The position numbers and the translations under genes are program-made. A stretch of 64,000 nt of DNA from Trinickia dabaoshanensis (lineage in GTDB: Bacteria; Pseudomonadota; Gammaproteobacteria; Burkholderiales; Burkholderiaceae), in contig NZ_PNYA01000006.1 of NCBI RefSeq assembly GCF_002879885.1, positions 124,001 through 188,000 of the forward strand, in the 5' to 3' direction. Of the stretch, positions 1 to 8,077 are shown in pieces. How positions within the stretch are numbered: position 1 is the first letter of the stretch; each line of letters begins with the position of its first letter. The notes under the pieces are model-generated. The model saw nothing but the letters and a program-made list of their open reading frames with translations. It was not told where the DNA came from and did not search any database.

Positions 1-1722
1 GACGGTCGAAAGCCGATGGGCGATGACGAGCGTCGTACGTCCGCGCGCGATCTGATCGAGCTCTTGTTGGATCGCCCGCTCCGAATGCGAATCGAGGGCC
101 GATGTGGCCTCGTCGAAAATCAGAATCGGCGGGTTCTTGAGCAGCGTGCGGGCGATCGCGACCCGTTGCTTTTCGCCGCCCGAGAGTTTGAGGCCGCGCT
201 CGCCCACGGGCGTGTCGTAACCCTTGGGCAGGCCCTCGATAAAGTCGTGGATATGCGCCGCGCGCGCGGCGGCGATCACCTCTTCGCGCGTCGCATCCGG
301 GCGCCCGTAAGCAATGTTGTAGTAAATCGTATCGTTGAAGAGCACCGTGTCTTGCGGCACGATTCCGATCGACGCGCGCAGCGAATCTTGCGTTACGTCC
401 CGAATGTCCTGTCCATCGATGGTGATCGCGCCGCCCGCTGCCCGATCGAGGTCGTAGAAGCGAAATAGCAGCCGTGCCAACGTCGATTTGCCCGACCCGC
501 TCGGGCCCACCACGGCCGTCGTCGTGCCGGCGGCGATCGAGAACGTGACGTCTTGCAAGATGACGCGCGTGCTTTCATAGCCGAAGCGCACATGCTCGAA
601 ACGCACTTCGCCGCCGCTAACGGCGAGCGGCGCCGCGCCGGGGGCATCGGGCACTTCGCGCGCGGCGCCGAGCAGCGTGAACATGCGGTCCATGTCCGTC
701 AGGCTCTGCTTCAGTTCGCGGTAGACGACGCCGAGAAAATTGAGCGGGATGTAGAGCTGCAGCATGAACGTGTTGATCAGCACGAGATCGCCGAGCGTAA
801 GCCGTCCGGCCATGACGCCTTGCGTCGCGCGCCACAAGATGAACACGAGCGCTGTGCCGATGATGGCTTGCTGACCGAAATTGAGCAGCGACAAAGAGTT
901 TTGCGATCTGATCGCGGCGGCGCGATAGCGTTTCAAGTTCTCGTCGTAGCGCCGCGCTTCCCACTCTTCGTTGCCGAAGTACTTGACCGTCTCGTAGTTG
1001 AGCAACGAATCGATTGCACGCGAGTTCGCGCGCGAATCGAGCTCGTTCATGGTTCGGCGAAAATGCGTCCGCCATTCGGTGACCTTGACGGTGAAAACGA
1101 TGTACGTCACCAAGGCGGCGAACGCGACGAGCGCGTAATAGGCCTCGTATTTGACGACGAAAAAGCCGAGCACGAGCCCCACTTCGACAAGCGTCGGCAA
1201 GATGCTGTACAGCGAGTATGAGATCAGCTGAGAGATGCCGCGTGTGCCGCGCTCGATATCGCGCGACATGCCGCCCGTTTGCCGGTCCAGATGAAAGCGC
1301 AACGAAAGCGCGTGCAGATGGCGGAACACTTTCAGCGCGATTTGACGCACCGCGCTTTCCGTCACTTTCGAGAACAAGATTTCGCGCAGCTCGGTGAAGA
1401 GCGACGTCGAAAGCCGTACGAGCGCATAGGCGATCACGAGCAAGCCCATCCCGCCCGCGAGCACGATCGCGGGTTGGTGCGCGGCACGCCCTAGATCGGT
1501 CAACTGGCGCATCGACGACAAGCCGTCGACGATATGCTTCATCACGATCGGCACGCCGAGATTGGCGAGCTTGGCGCTGATCAGACACGACAGCGCGAGC
1601 GCGACCCGCCCCTTGTAATCGGCGAGGTAAGGCAGCAGCGAGCGAATCGTCTGCCAGTCGCGGCGCGCCCCGCCGGAGGTGGGGGCGGGCGCGGGTTCTG
1701 TCGATGAGCTATAGCGGCGCAT
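1..1722 (-). CDS. Atm1/HMT1-type ABC exporter, ATPase-permease fusion (partial, C-terminus missing)
   Basis: Half-transporter of the ABCB7/Atm1 and heavy-metal-tolerance type; family members export glutathione-linked or sulfur/metal compounds across the inner membrane as homodimers. The first 574 residues are present and the frame runs off the left edge. Residues about 25-330 form a six-helix type 1 exporter domain holding the stretch FGNEEWEARRYDENLKRY, characteristic of Atm1 relatives. The ATPase domain has Walker A GPSGSGKST (about 406-414), Q-loop, signature LSGGEKQR (about 513), Walker B ILIFDEATSALDS and H-loop HRLSTV, the last residues seen, so only a few dozen residues are missing. 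The ATG at 1722 begins MRRYSS. The substrate cannot be read from sequence. MsbA is less likely because of the Atm1-like linker. Confidence 0.9.
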   Translation of the reverse strand, partial: MRRYSSSTEPAPAPTSGGARRDWQTIRSLLPYLADYKGRVALALSCLISAKLANLGVPIVMKHIVDGLSSMRQLTDLGRAAHQPAIVLAGGMGLLVIAYALVRLSTSLFTELREILFSKVTESAVRQIALKVFRHLHALSLRFHLDRQTGGMSRDIERGTRGISQLISYSLYSILPTLVEVGLVLGFFVVKYEAYYALVAFAALVTYIVFTVKVTEWRTHFRRTMNELDSRANSRAIDSLLNYETVKYFGNEEWEARRYDENLKRYRAAAIRSQNSLSLLNFGQQAIIGTALVFILWRATQGVMAGRLTLGDLVLINTFMLQLYIPLNFLGVVYRELKQSLTDMDRMFTLLGAAREVPDAPGAAPLAVSGGEVRFEHVRFGYESTRVILQDVTFSIAAGTTTAVVGPSGSGKSTLARLLFRFYDLDRAAGGAITIDGQDIRDVTQDSLRASIGIVPQDTVLFNDTIYYNIAYGRPDATREEVIAAARAAHIHDFIEGLPKGYDTPVGERGLKLSGGEKQRVAIARTLLKNPPILIFDEATSALDSHSERAIQQELDQIARGRTTLVIAHRLSTV

Positions 1723-1890
1723 GGGTCCAAACTTGAGCGAAGCCGCGGCGGCGGCGGGGCGGGCTGGGCGACCGATCGGGCTGCGGCGCGTGCGCCTCAC
1801 CTGCATTTGCCCGTACAATTTCGAGGGCCAGCCTATCGATGACCTGTATTGTCGCAGGCTCGGCTCATTGTCGCAGAACAGGTACCCTCG

Positions 1891-2289
1891 ATGACTATCT
1901 CCCCCCCGCTGCTCCCGCAGAAAAACTGTGCCCTGCGCGTCGTGCCGCAGCCGTCCGACGCCAACGTTCACGGCGACGTGTTCGGCGGCTGGATCATGGC
2001 TCAAGTCGATATCGCCGGTTCGATTCCGGCAAGCCGGCGCGCCAACGGCCGCGTCGCGACGATCGCAGTCAATTCGTTCGTCTTCAAACAGCCGGTATTC
2101 GTGGGCGACCTGCTCAGTTTCTACGCCGACATCGTGAAAACGGGCACGACGTCGATCACCGTATCGGTCGAAGTGTTCGCTCAGCGCATGAGCCTCACGG
2201 AGGAGCTGGTCAAGGTCACGGAAGCCACGCTCACTTACGTGGCCACCGATAAAGAACGCCGTCCGCGCAAGCTGCCCGATCTAGCCTAA
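1891..2289 (+). CDS. yciA: Acyl-CoA thioesterase, YciA family
   Basis: Single hot-dog-fold thioesterase of 132 residues that hydrolyses short- and medium-chain acyl-CoAs in the cytoplasm. The YciA hallmark HGDVFGGWIMAQVD lies at residues 27-40; Asp40 sits where the family's catalytic acid is expected (inference from the motif). A TTG-initiated frame opens at 1849, but the ATG at 1891 gives the usual family N-terminus with basic/proline-rich residues leading into the motif, so it is preferred. A possible -10 element (TACAAT, 1814-1819) lies upstream without a convincing -35. The gene is divergent from the ABC exporter and its stop is 12 bases from the end of the converging signalling gene. Confidence 0.88.
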   Translation: MTISPPLLPQKNCALRVVPQPSDANVHGDVFGGWIMAQVDIAGSIPASRRANGRVATIAVNSFVFKQPVFVGDLLSFYADIVKTGTTSITVSVEVFAQRMSLTEELVKVTEATLTYVATDKERRPRKLPDLA

Positions 2290-2301
2290 CGAGCGGCGCG
2301 T

Positions 2302-5300
2302 TCAGTGGGCAACCGTGTCGGCCGCCCTCGTGCCGTCGGTGCCCGCTCGTTGCAACAGCGCGGGAATGGCATCGTGCGGCATCGGTCGTGCGAAGAAGTA
2401 GCCCTGCATCTCCGTGCAGGCCCGCTCTTTGAGGAAGTCGAGTTGGGCCGCCGTCTCGACGCCCTCTGCGATGACCTGCAATTGCAGCGAATGGGCAAGC
2501 GCGATAATGGCCGACGTGATCGTTTCGTCGTCGCTCGAGGCCCCGATGTCCGATACGAATGAACGGTCGATCTTCAGACGATCGACGGGGAAGCGTTTCA
2601 AATAGCTCAAACTCGAATAGCCGGTGCCGAAATCGTCGATCGCGAGCCCGATCCCCAGCGCGTGTAGCTCTGCCAGCATGGTGACGGCCTCTTCGGCGTT
2701 GCGCATGATCGTGCTTTCGGTCAGCTCGAGCTCCAAGTACTGCGGCTCGAGGCCCGTTTCCTCGAGAATCGACATGACGAGTTTGGCGATGTCGCGCTGC
2801 TGAAACTGCCGCGCGGACAAGTTCACCGACACGCGCGCGGGCGGCAATCCCTCGTCTTGCCACGCCTTGTTTTGCCGGCACGCCTCGCGCAGCACCCACT
2901 CGGAAAGCGGACCGATGAGCCCGCTTTCCTCCGCGACAGGGATAAACGCCGACGGCGGCACGAGCCCCACTTCGGGATCGAGCCAGCGCACGAGCGCTTC
3001 CATTCCGACGATCTGTCCCGTCTTGATGTCCACCTGCGGCTGGTAGTGCAGCAAGAACTCGCCGTCGCGCAGCGCGCGGCGTAAGCGGCGCTCGAGATTG
3101 AGCCGGGCGCCGACGCTCGTATTCATCTCGGGCTGGTAGAACTGGAACGTATTGCGGCCCATGTCCTTCGCGCGATACATCGCCAGGTCGGCTTTCTTGA
3201 GCAGGGTTTCGACGTCCTCGCCGTCTTGCGGATACAAGCTCGCGCCCATGCTGCAGCCCACGTAGAGCTCGGTGCCGTCGAGCCAGACCGGTTCCGAGAT
3301 CGTCGCGCGCACGCGCTCCATCCAGCCGATCAGCGTCTTTTCGTCGACCGCGTCGGTCAGCACGATCACGAATTCGTCGCCGCCGTGCCGCGCGACCGTA
3401 TCGCTCGGCCTCGCACTGCGGGCTAGCCGCTCGGCCACGACGCCGAGCAAACGGTCGCCGACACTGTGGCCGAGACTGTCGTTGACGTTCTTGAAACCGT
3501 CCAGGTCGATGAAGACGACGGCGAGCGGCTTACCGCGCGCGATCGCCTGGTTGAGCCGCTCGCGCAGCAAATTGCGATTGGGCAGCCGCGTCAGCCCGTC
3601 GTAGTTCGCCTGGTATTCGAGCTGCTCCTGGTAGCGGATCAGGTCCGTTACGTCGTTGATGACGCCGATATGGTGCGTGGTGTTGCCGTCCGGATCGGGC
3701 ACCGGTGCAATGAACAGCTGATTCCAGAACAGCGCCCCATCCTTGCGGTAATTGCGCAAGACGGCACTGACCTCGCGGTTCGCGGCGAGCCCTTCGCGAA
3801 TGGCGACGAGTCCTTCCTGATCGCGGTCGTCGCGCTGCAGGAAACGGCAGTCCTGACCGACGATCTCCGCCGGATCGTAGCCCGTGATGCGTTTGAACGC
3901 GGGATTCGCGTATTCGATCACGTGCCCGCCGCCGGAGGCGGCCGTAATCAAGATCGCGTTGACGCTCGCATCGAGCGCGCGGCTTTGCAGACGCAGCGCG
4001 AGGTCGGAACGCTTGCGGTCGGTCACGTCCGTATAGGAGCCGAGCACGCCGATGACGGTGCCGTCGCCGTTCGTCAGCGGAATCTTGCTCGTGATGCCGG
4101 CGCGATGCACGCCGTCGATCAGTGTCTCGAACTCGTAATTCATCTTCGGCACGCCGCTGCGGATCACTTCCAGATCGGCGCGGCGCAACGATTCAGCCAT
4201 TGCGCCCCACGGCATATCGTCATCGGTCTTGCCGATGACCTGCTCGGTGTAGGCCAGACCCGCATCGCGCGCGAACGCCATGTTGCAGCCGAGATAGCGC
4301 GAATCGCGATCCTTCCAAAAGATGCGTTGGGGGATGTTGTCGATCACGGTCTCGAGCATTTGATTGGACCGCTGCGCCTCGGCCTCGACCTTGATTTGCT
4401 CGGTCACGTCGTCGGCCAGCACGAACACCGCGGGGCGCCCCATGAAGCTCAGCGCGTGGTTGGTGATGTCGGCGCTCAATTGGGTGCCGTCGCGGCGCCG
4501 CTGACGCCACACGCCCGCCGATACCCGGCCACGGCGCGGCGCCGCATAGCCGCGTACGAGGTACGACTCGAGCCGCGCGATCTCGTCCGGCCAGTACAGA
4601 TCGCGAATCGTCATGCCGAAAAATTCGCCCTCGCCATAGCCGTACTGCTCGACGGCAGCGGCATTGACGGCGAGAAAACCGAGCGTCTCGCGGTCGTATA
4701 TCCACATCGGCACCGGGTGGGCGTCGAACAACTCGCGAAAGCGCTCGTCGCTGCGCCGCATGGCGCGCGCCACGCGGATTTTGGCGCGAGCGGCGCTCTC
4801 GCGAACCCCAAACGTGTAAATCAACATGCCGCAGCCCGCCACCATCGTGACGATGAGCAGCAGCGTGGCAAGCCGCGTCGAATGCTCCGAGGCCGACAGC
4901 GAGGACTCCAACGCTTCGTCCTCCCGCTCCCGTAGCTTGGCTATCGAGGCATCCACGACATCGAGCGCGGAGCGCGCCTGCATATAGACCGGCGTGACCC
5001 ACGCGCGCTCGGCGGCCGGCTCGGCGGCGCCGGTTGCCGCGGCGGCCAAGCCTGCTTGGGGTGTTGGGCTCGTCTGCTTCGCCGCACGCACCAAGGCGGC
5101 GTGCGTTTGCGCCTCCACGCGGTCCGCCAGCGCCAGCAGCGCCTCGAGGTCGCCGCGCATCGCCGGGTCGTCCGCGAGCGCTTGACGCAGGTCCGCTTTG
5201 CCGCTCGCGAGCGCCAATTCCCGCTCGCGGATGAACGCATCGCCGACCGGCTCGCCCAAGTGCGAGAAACGTCCGAGCGCGGCAAGTCCGGAGCCGAGCG

Positions 5301-5469
5301 TGGCGCGGTACGCGTCGAGATCGCGCTTGACGCTCATGGAGCGCGCCGTGCGAGAATCGGTCGCCCGCTCGCCGCGGATCTGCCCGTAGGCGACGAACGC
5401 GTTGGCCGCGATCACAGCCGCGGCGACGGCGACGTTGATCAGCAGCCGTTTCGATAAAAAGGAACGCAT
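2302..5469 (-). CDS. Membrane-bound PAS-GGDEF-EAL cyclic-di-GMP enzyme
   Basis: A 1055-residue sensor that should make and/or degrade cyclic di-GMP. Two membrane helices (about 9-28 and 201-222) flank a roughly 170-residue periplasmic region with no recognised domain. Then follow about three PAS domains (roughly 240-350, 370-485, 500-615), a GGDEF domain (about 625-780) and an EAL domain (about 800-1040). Both catalytic halves look intact: HGGDEF near residue 694, preceded at the right distance by an RPSD allosteric I-site; and in the EAL half MEALVRW (823), NLSARQF, ELTES, DDFGTGYSSL, LKIDRSF and AEGVET. It could therefore act either way, with PAS input setting the direction. No partner gene is adjacent, and the signal sensed is unknown. 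Confidence 0.93.
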   Translation of the reverse strand: MRSFLSKRLLINVAVAAAVIAANAFVAYGQIRGERATDSRTARSMSVKRDLDAYRATLGSGLAALGRFSHLGEPVGDAFIRERELALASGKADLRQALADDPAMRGDLEALLALADRVEAQTHAALVRAAKQTSPTPQAGLAAAATGAAEPAAERAWVTPVYMQARSALDVVDASIAKLREREDEALESSLSASEHSTRLATLLLIVTMVAGCGMLIYTFGVRESAARAKIRVARAMRRSDERFRELFDAHPVPMWIYDRETLGFLAVNAAAVEQYGYGEGEFFGMTIRDLYWPDEIARLESYLVRGYAAPRRGRVSAGVWRQRRRDGTQLSADITNHALSFMGRPAVFVLADDVTEQIKVEAEAQRSNQMLETVIDNIPQRIFWKDRDSRYLGCNMAFARDAGLAYTEQVIGKTDDDMPWGAMAESLRRADLEVIRSGVPKMNYEFETLIDGVHRAGITSKIPLTNGDGTVIGVLGSYTDVTDRKRSDLALRLQSRALDASVNAILITAASGGGHVIEYANPAFKRITGYDPAEIVGQDCRFLQRDDRDQEGLVAIREGLAANREVSAVLRNYRKDGALFWNQLFIAPVPDPDGNTTHHIGVINDVTDLIRYQEQLEYQANYDGLTRLPNRNLLRERLNQAIARGKPLAVVFIDLDGFKNVNDSLGHSVGDRLLGVVAERLARSARPSDTVARHGGDEFVIVLTDAVDEKTLIGWMERVRATISEPVWLDGTELYVGCSMGASLYPQDGEDVETLLKKADLAMYRAKDMGRNTFQFYQPEMNTSVGARLNLERRLRRALRDGEFLLHYQPQVDIKTGQIVGMEALVRWLDPEVGLVPPSAFIPVAEESGLIGPLSEWVLREACRQNKAWQDEGLPPARVSVNLSARQFQQRDIAKLVMSILEETGLEPQYLELELTESTIMRNAEEAVTMLAELHALGIGLAIDDFGTGYSSLSYLKRFPVDRLKIDRSFVSDIGASSDDETITSAIIALAHSLQLQVIAEGVETAAQLDFLKERACTEMQGYFFARPMPHDAIPALLQRAGTDGTRAADTVAH

Positions 5470-5658
5470 TGGATGTCGAAAGCCGGTCGAGTCTAGTGCC
5501 CAGGGTTGAGCATCCCCAGGTTCATGGGTACTCAGAATGGGGCGGCGCGGCGAGGGAGTGCTACGCGCCCGTTCGACCTTTCTTGCTGGAATCGATGCGA
5601 GCCTTTCCGTGCCATCCCATGGATAACGGCAGCGTTTAGCCCGGGTTGAGGGTCGCGC

Positions 5659-5675
5659 GTCGAAAAATTTTCGAC
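5659..5675. repeat. Perfect odd-length palindrome GTCGAAAA-A-TTTTCGAC
   Basis: A 17-base palindrome with 8-base arms around one A, 14 bases beyond the stop of the minus-strand nitrate reductase-associated gene and about 190 bases upstream of the cyclic-di-GMP gene. The AT core and near-zero loop argue against a classical terminator. It looks more like a protein-binding site, but no binding protein can be named from sequence. Confidence 0.4.
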
Positions 5676-5688
5676 TCGGGCGGGCGCC

Positions 5689-6165
5689 CTAGCCCATAAG
5701 GCCGAACTCGCGCATGGCAGGCACGAAATCGTGGCTCGGCTCCGGTTTTCGCGTCAGTTTCGTCAGGACATAGCGCTTGAACGGATCGAGTTCGGCCCAG
5801 CGCTCGGTACTCGGCGCGATAGCGCCTACCGCGCGGCTGTGGGCGAGCAAGCGCTCGGGCACCGCGGCCGTGCTGCGCCAGACTGGGTCCGGCTCAGGTG
5901 TAAACCACTCCGGTTCGATGTTCGCGTGCGTGCGCATCATCTCGAAGAGCGCGTGATCGAAGTTGGGCTCGATTTGCGCGTCTTCGTCGACGGGAAACCG
6001 CGCTAAGAGGGTGCGATCGGCGTGGGGCAGCAGTTGCCACTGCGCGAGCGAGATGCGAAGGCCGAACCGGTCGAGATTGAAGCGGACCGACATCGGCATA
6101 TAGGTGAGGTCCTCCGACGACACGAGTTCGAAATCGAACAGCAGCGGCGTTTCATGCAATCCCAT
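5689..6165 (-). CDS. Nitrate reductase-associated protein (Nitr_red_assoc family)
   Basis: Small cytoplasmic protein of 158 residues. The opening FDFELVSSEDLTYMPMSVRF, followed by LDRFGLRISLAQWQLLPHADR, matches the small family found beside nitrate reductase and molybdoenzyme genes in cyanobacteria and Burkholderia. Its biochemical role is unknown. The start is supported by AAAGGA seven bases before the ATG at 6165. It is divergent from fdhD, a molybdoenzyme maturation factor, which fits a role linked to molybdenum enzymes. No nitrate reductase or formate dehydrogenase structural gene lies in the window, so its partner must be elsewhere. Family assignment is from the motif pattern. Confidence 0.75.
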   Translation of the reverse strand: MGLHETPLLFDFELVSSEDLTYMPMSVRFNLDRFGLRISLAQWQLLPHADRTLLARFPVDEDAQIEPNFDHALFEMMRTHANIEPEWFTPEPDPVWRSTAAVPERLLAHSRAVGAIAPSTERWAELDPFKRYVLTKLTRKPEPSHDFVPAMREFGLMG

Positions 6166-6285
6166 GGCGGTGTCCTTTGGCGTGCGAGCGCCGGGTCTAG
6201 ACGGGCAAACGGCGCCCGCTTCGGGTATTTTAGAACCTTATGCACGAAACGCCGGCCCCGCACATGGCAATCGGCCGAGCACGAC

Positions 6286-7134
6286 ATGGACGAAGGAACG
6301 ATCTTGAACGACCCGTTGGACGGCGCCGACGAGCGCGGCGTCATTGAACAAAAGGTACGCCGCCATCGCGATGGCCGGATCGAACCGGCACTGGACCAAG
6401 TCGGCCAGGAGTGGCCCGTGGCGCTGGTCTTCAACGGCATTTCGCATGCCGTCATGATGTGCACGCCGCGCGAACTGGAGGCTTTCGCCGTCGGGTTCGC
6501 GATTTCGGAAGGTATCGTCGAACGAGGCAGCGATATCCGGGACATCGAGGTGACGTTCCATCGAAACGGCTCCGCGCTGCCCTATGCGCAGGTCGAACTG
6601 ACGATCGTGCAGCAGGCGTTCGCGGCGCTCAAGGAGCGCCGGCGCGCGCTTGCGGGCCGCACGGGCTGCGGCGTCTGTGGCATCGAGAGCATCGATTTGC
6701 TCGATCTGTCGCCGGAAACGGTCACGGACAGCGGCTTCTTGGCGCGGCTCGCGCCCGATGCCATTGCGCGCGCGGCGCGCGAGCTGCCGTCGCATCAAGC
6801 GCTGACCCGCGTGACGGGCGGCCTTCATGCGGCCGCGTGGTGCGACGAGCGAGGGGCGATCTTGTTGGCCTTCGAGGATGTCGGCCGCCATAATGCGCTC
6901 GACAAATTGATCGGACGGCTCGTGCTCGAGCGCATCGATGCGACGAACGGCTTCGTGTTTCTATCGAGCCGTGCGAGTTATGAACTCGTGCGCAAAGCGG
7001 CGCGCGTCGGCATTCCGATGGTGGCCACGATCTCCGCGCCCTCCTCGCTCGCTATCGCCATCGCGCGGCAAGCAGGCATTCGGCTCCTCAGCTTTTGCCG
7101 GGAGGCGAGCTATGTCGAGTATGGCGAGGATTGA
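6286..7134 (+). CDS. fdhD: Formate dehydrogenase accessory sulfurtransferase FdhD
   Basis: FdhD carries sulfur from a cysteine desulfurase to the molybdenum cofactor, a step needed for formate dehydrogenase activity. The 282-residue protein has the defining CGVCG motif with Cys128 and Cys131, equivalent to the pair in the E. coli protein, plus the C-terminal blocks FEDVGRHNALDKLIG and SSRASYELVRKAA typical of the family. The ATG at 6286 (MDEGTIL) is chosen because residues further upstream have no family resemblance; the ribosome-binding site is weak. Divergent from the nitrate reductase-associated gene. It converges with the fatty-acid operon across a hairpin. Confidence 0.95.
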   Translation: MDEGTILNDPLDGADERGVIEQKVRRHRDGRIEPALDQVGQEWPVALVFNGISHAVMMCTPRELEAFAVGFAISEGIVERGSDIRDIEVTFHRNGSALPYAQVELTIVQQAFAALKERRRALAGRTGCGVCGIESIDLLDLSPETVTDSGFLARLAPDAIARAARELPSHQALTRVTGGLHAAAWCDERGAILLAFEDVGRHNALDKLIGRLVLERIDATNGFVFLSSRASYELVRKAARVGIPMVATISAPSSLAIAIARQAGIRLLSFCREASYVEYGED

Positions 7135-7181
7135 TCGGCACAACTGAACGTTCGCATCGTTCGCATCGTTCATTCTCTGGC

Positions 7182-7218
7182 GCGTGCCGCGCGAGGCGCC
7201 GAGGTCTCGGCGGCACGC
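7182..7218. terminator. Long GC-rich hairpin between convergent genes
   Basis: Arms GCGTGCCGC (7182-7190) and GCGGCACGC (7210-7218) pair over 9 bases, and an inner CGAG/CTCG pair (7192-7195 with 7206-7209) lengthens the stem. It sits between the stops of fdhD (+) and the crotonase gene (-), so it may end both transcripts. There is no U-run, so intrinsic termination is unproven. Confidence 0.5.
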
Positions 7219-7225
7219 CCCGTCC

Positions 7226-7993
7226 TCAACCGAACTGCCGGAAATCGGGCTTGCGCTTCTGGAAGAAGGCCATCATCGCTTCGCGCGCTTCGGGAGCGAG
7301 CAGCATCTTGCCGAAGTGCACGACTTCCTCCTTCATGCGATCGGCAATCTCCTGCCCGTGCGTGCCCTTCATCAGCATCTTCGTCACCCGCAGCGACGAA
7401 GCGGGCAGCGCGGCGAGCTTGGCGGCCTGCGCATAGGCGAACGCGTCCACCTCGCCGAGCGGCAGCAAGCGATTGACGATCCCCATCCGATGCGCTTCCT
7501 GCGCATCGAACGCTTCGCCGAGCATCAGCTTTTCCGCCGCGAGCGTATAACCCGCGAGACGCGGCAAGAGCAGACTCGATGCGGCTTCGGGGCAGAGACC
7601 CAATTGCGAAAACGGCAACGAGAACGTAGCCGATTCGGCCGCGTACACGAGATCGCAATGCAGGAGCAGCGTCGTGCCGATACCGACCGCCACGCCCGAT
7701 ACCGCGGCGACGATCGGCTTCTCGAAGCTGCTGATGCGCCGCAGGAATTGCAGCACGGGCGCGTCTTCGCTCGTCGGCGGCGACTTCATGAAGTCTTCGA
7801 GATCGTTGCCGGCGCTAAAGACCTGCTCGCCGCCGCGAATCAGGACCGCGCGCACGGCCGCATCCTCGTTTGCGTCGGCCAGCGCGTCGGCCATCGTTTG
7901 ATACATCGCCGACGTAATCGCGTTTTTCTTCTCGGGCCGATTCAGGGCGATCGTCATGACGCCGTCGGCACTGCGCTCAATCCCAATTTCCAT
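7226..7993 (-). CDS. Enoyl-CoA hydratase/isomerase family protein, probably delta3-delta2-enoyl-CoA isomerase-like
   Basis: Crotonase-fold protein of 255 residues, last gene of the fatty-acid oxidation operon. The oxyanion-hole segments FSAGNDL (59-65) and SGVAVGIGTTLL (99-110) are present, but the first hydratase glutamate (normally in GGGCEL) is absent. The second region reads LGLCPEAASS (131-140), which resembles the PE-x-SS arrangement of ECI2-type enoyl-CoA isomerases, with Glu136 as the likely catalytic residue. Since the bifunctional enzyme two genes upstream already has a hydratase domain, an isomerase for unsaturated chains is the better guess. A GGAGAG site precedes the ATG at 7993, which gives MEIGIERS. 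General annotation as enoyl-CoA hydratase remains possible. Confidence 0.85.
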   Translation of the reverse strand: MEIGIERSADGVMTIALNRPEKKNAITSAMYQTMADALADANEDAAVRAVLIRGGEQVFSAGNDLEDFMKSPPTSEDAPVLQFLRRISSFEKPIVAAVSGVAVGIGTTLLLHCDLVYAAESATFSLPFSQLGLCPEAASSLLLPRLAGYTLAAEKLMLGEAFDAQEAHRMGIVNRLLPLGEVDAFAYAQAAKLAALPASSLRVTKMLMKGTHGQEIADRMKEEVVHFGKMLLAPEAREAMMAFFQKRKPDFRQFG

Positions 7994-8077
7994 CGTCTCT
8001 CTCCAAAGGAAAACGGTTCGAGCCGCCGGAGGATCGCTCCGGCGCGCACGAACCGTCATTGCCGGGTCACGGCGCTT

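Noticed and set aside
7150-7175. Short direct repeat TTCGCATCG (two copies)
   Set aside because: Two nine-base copies between convergent genes are too few to support a repeat array or an attachment site.
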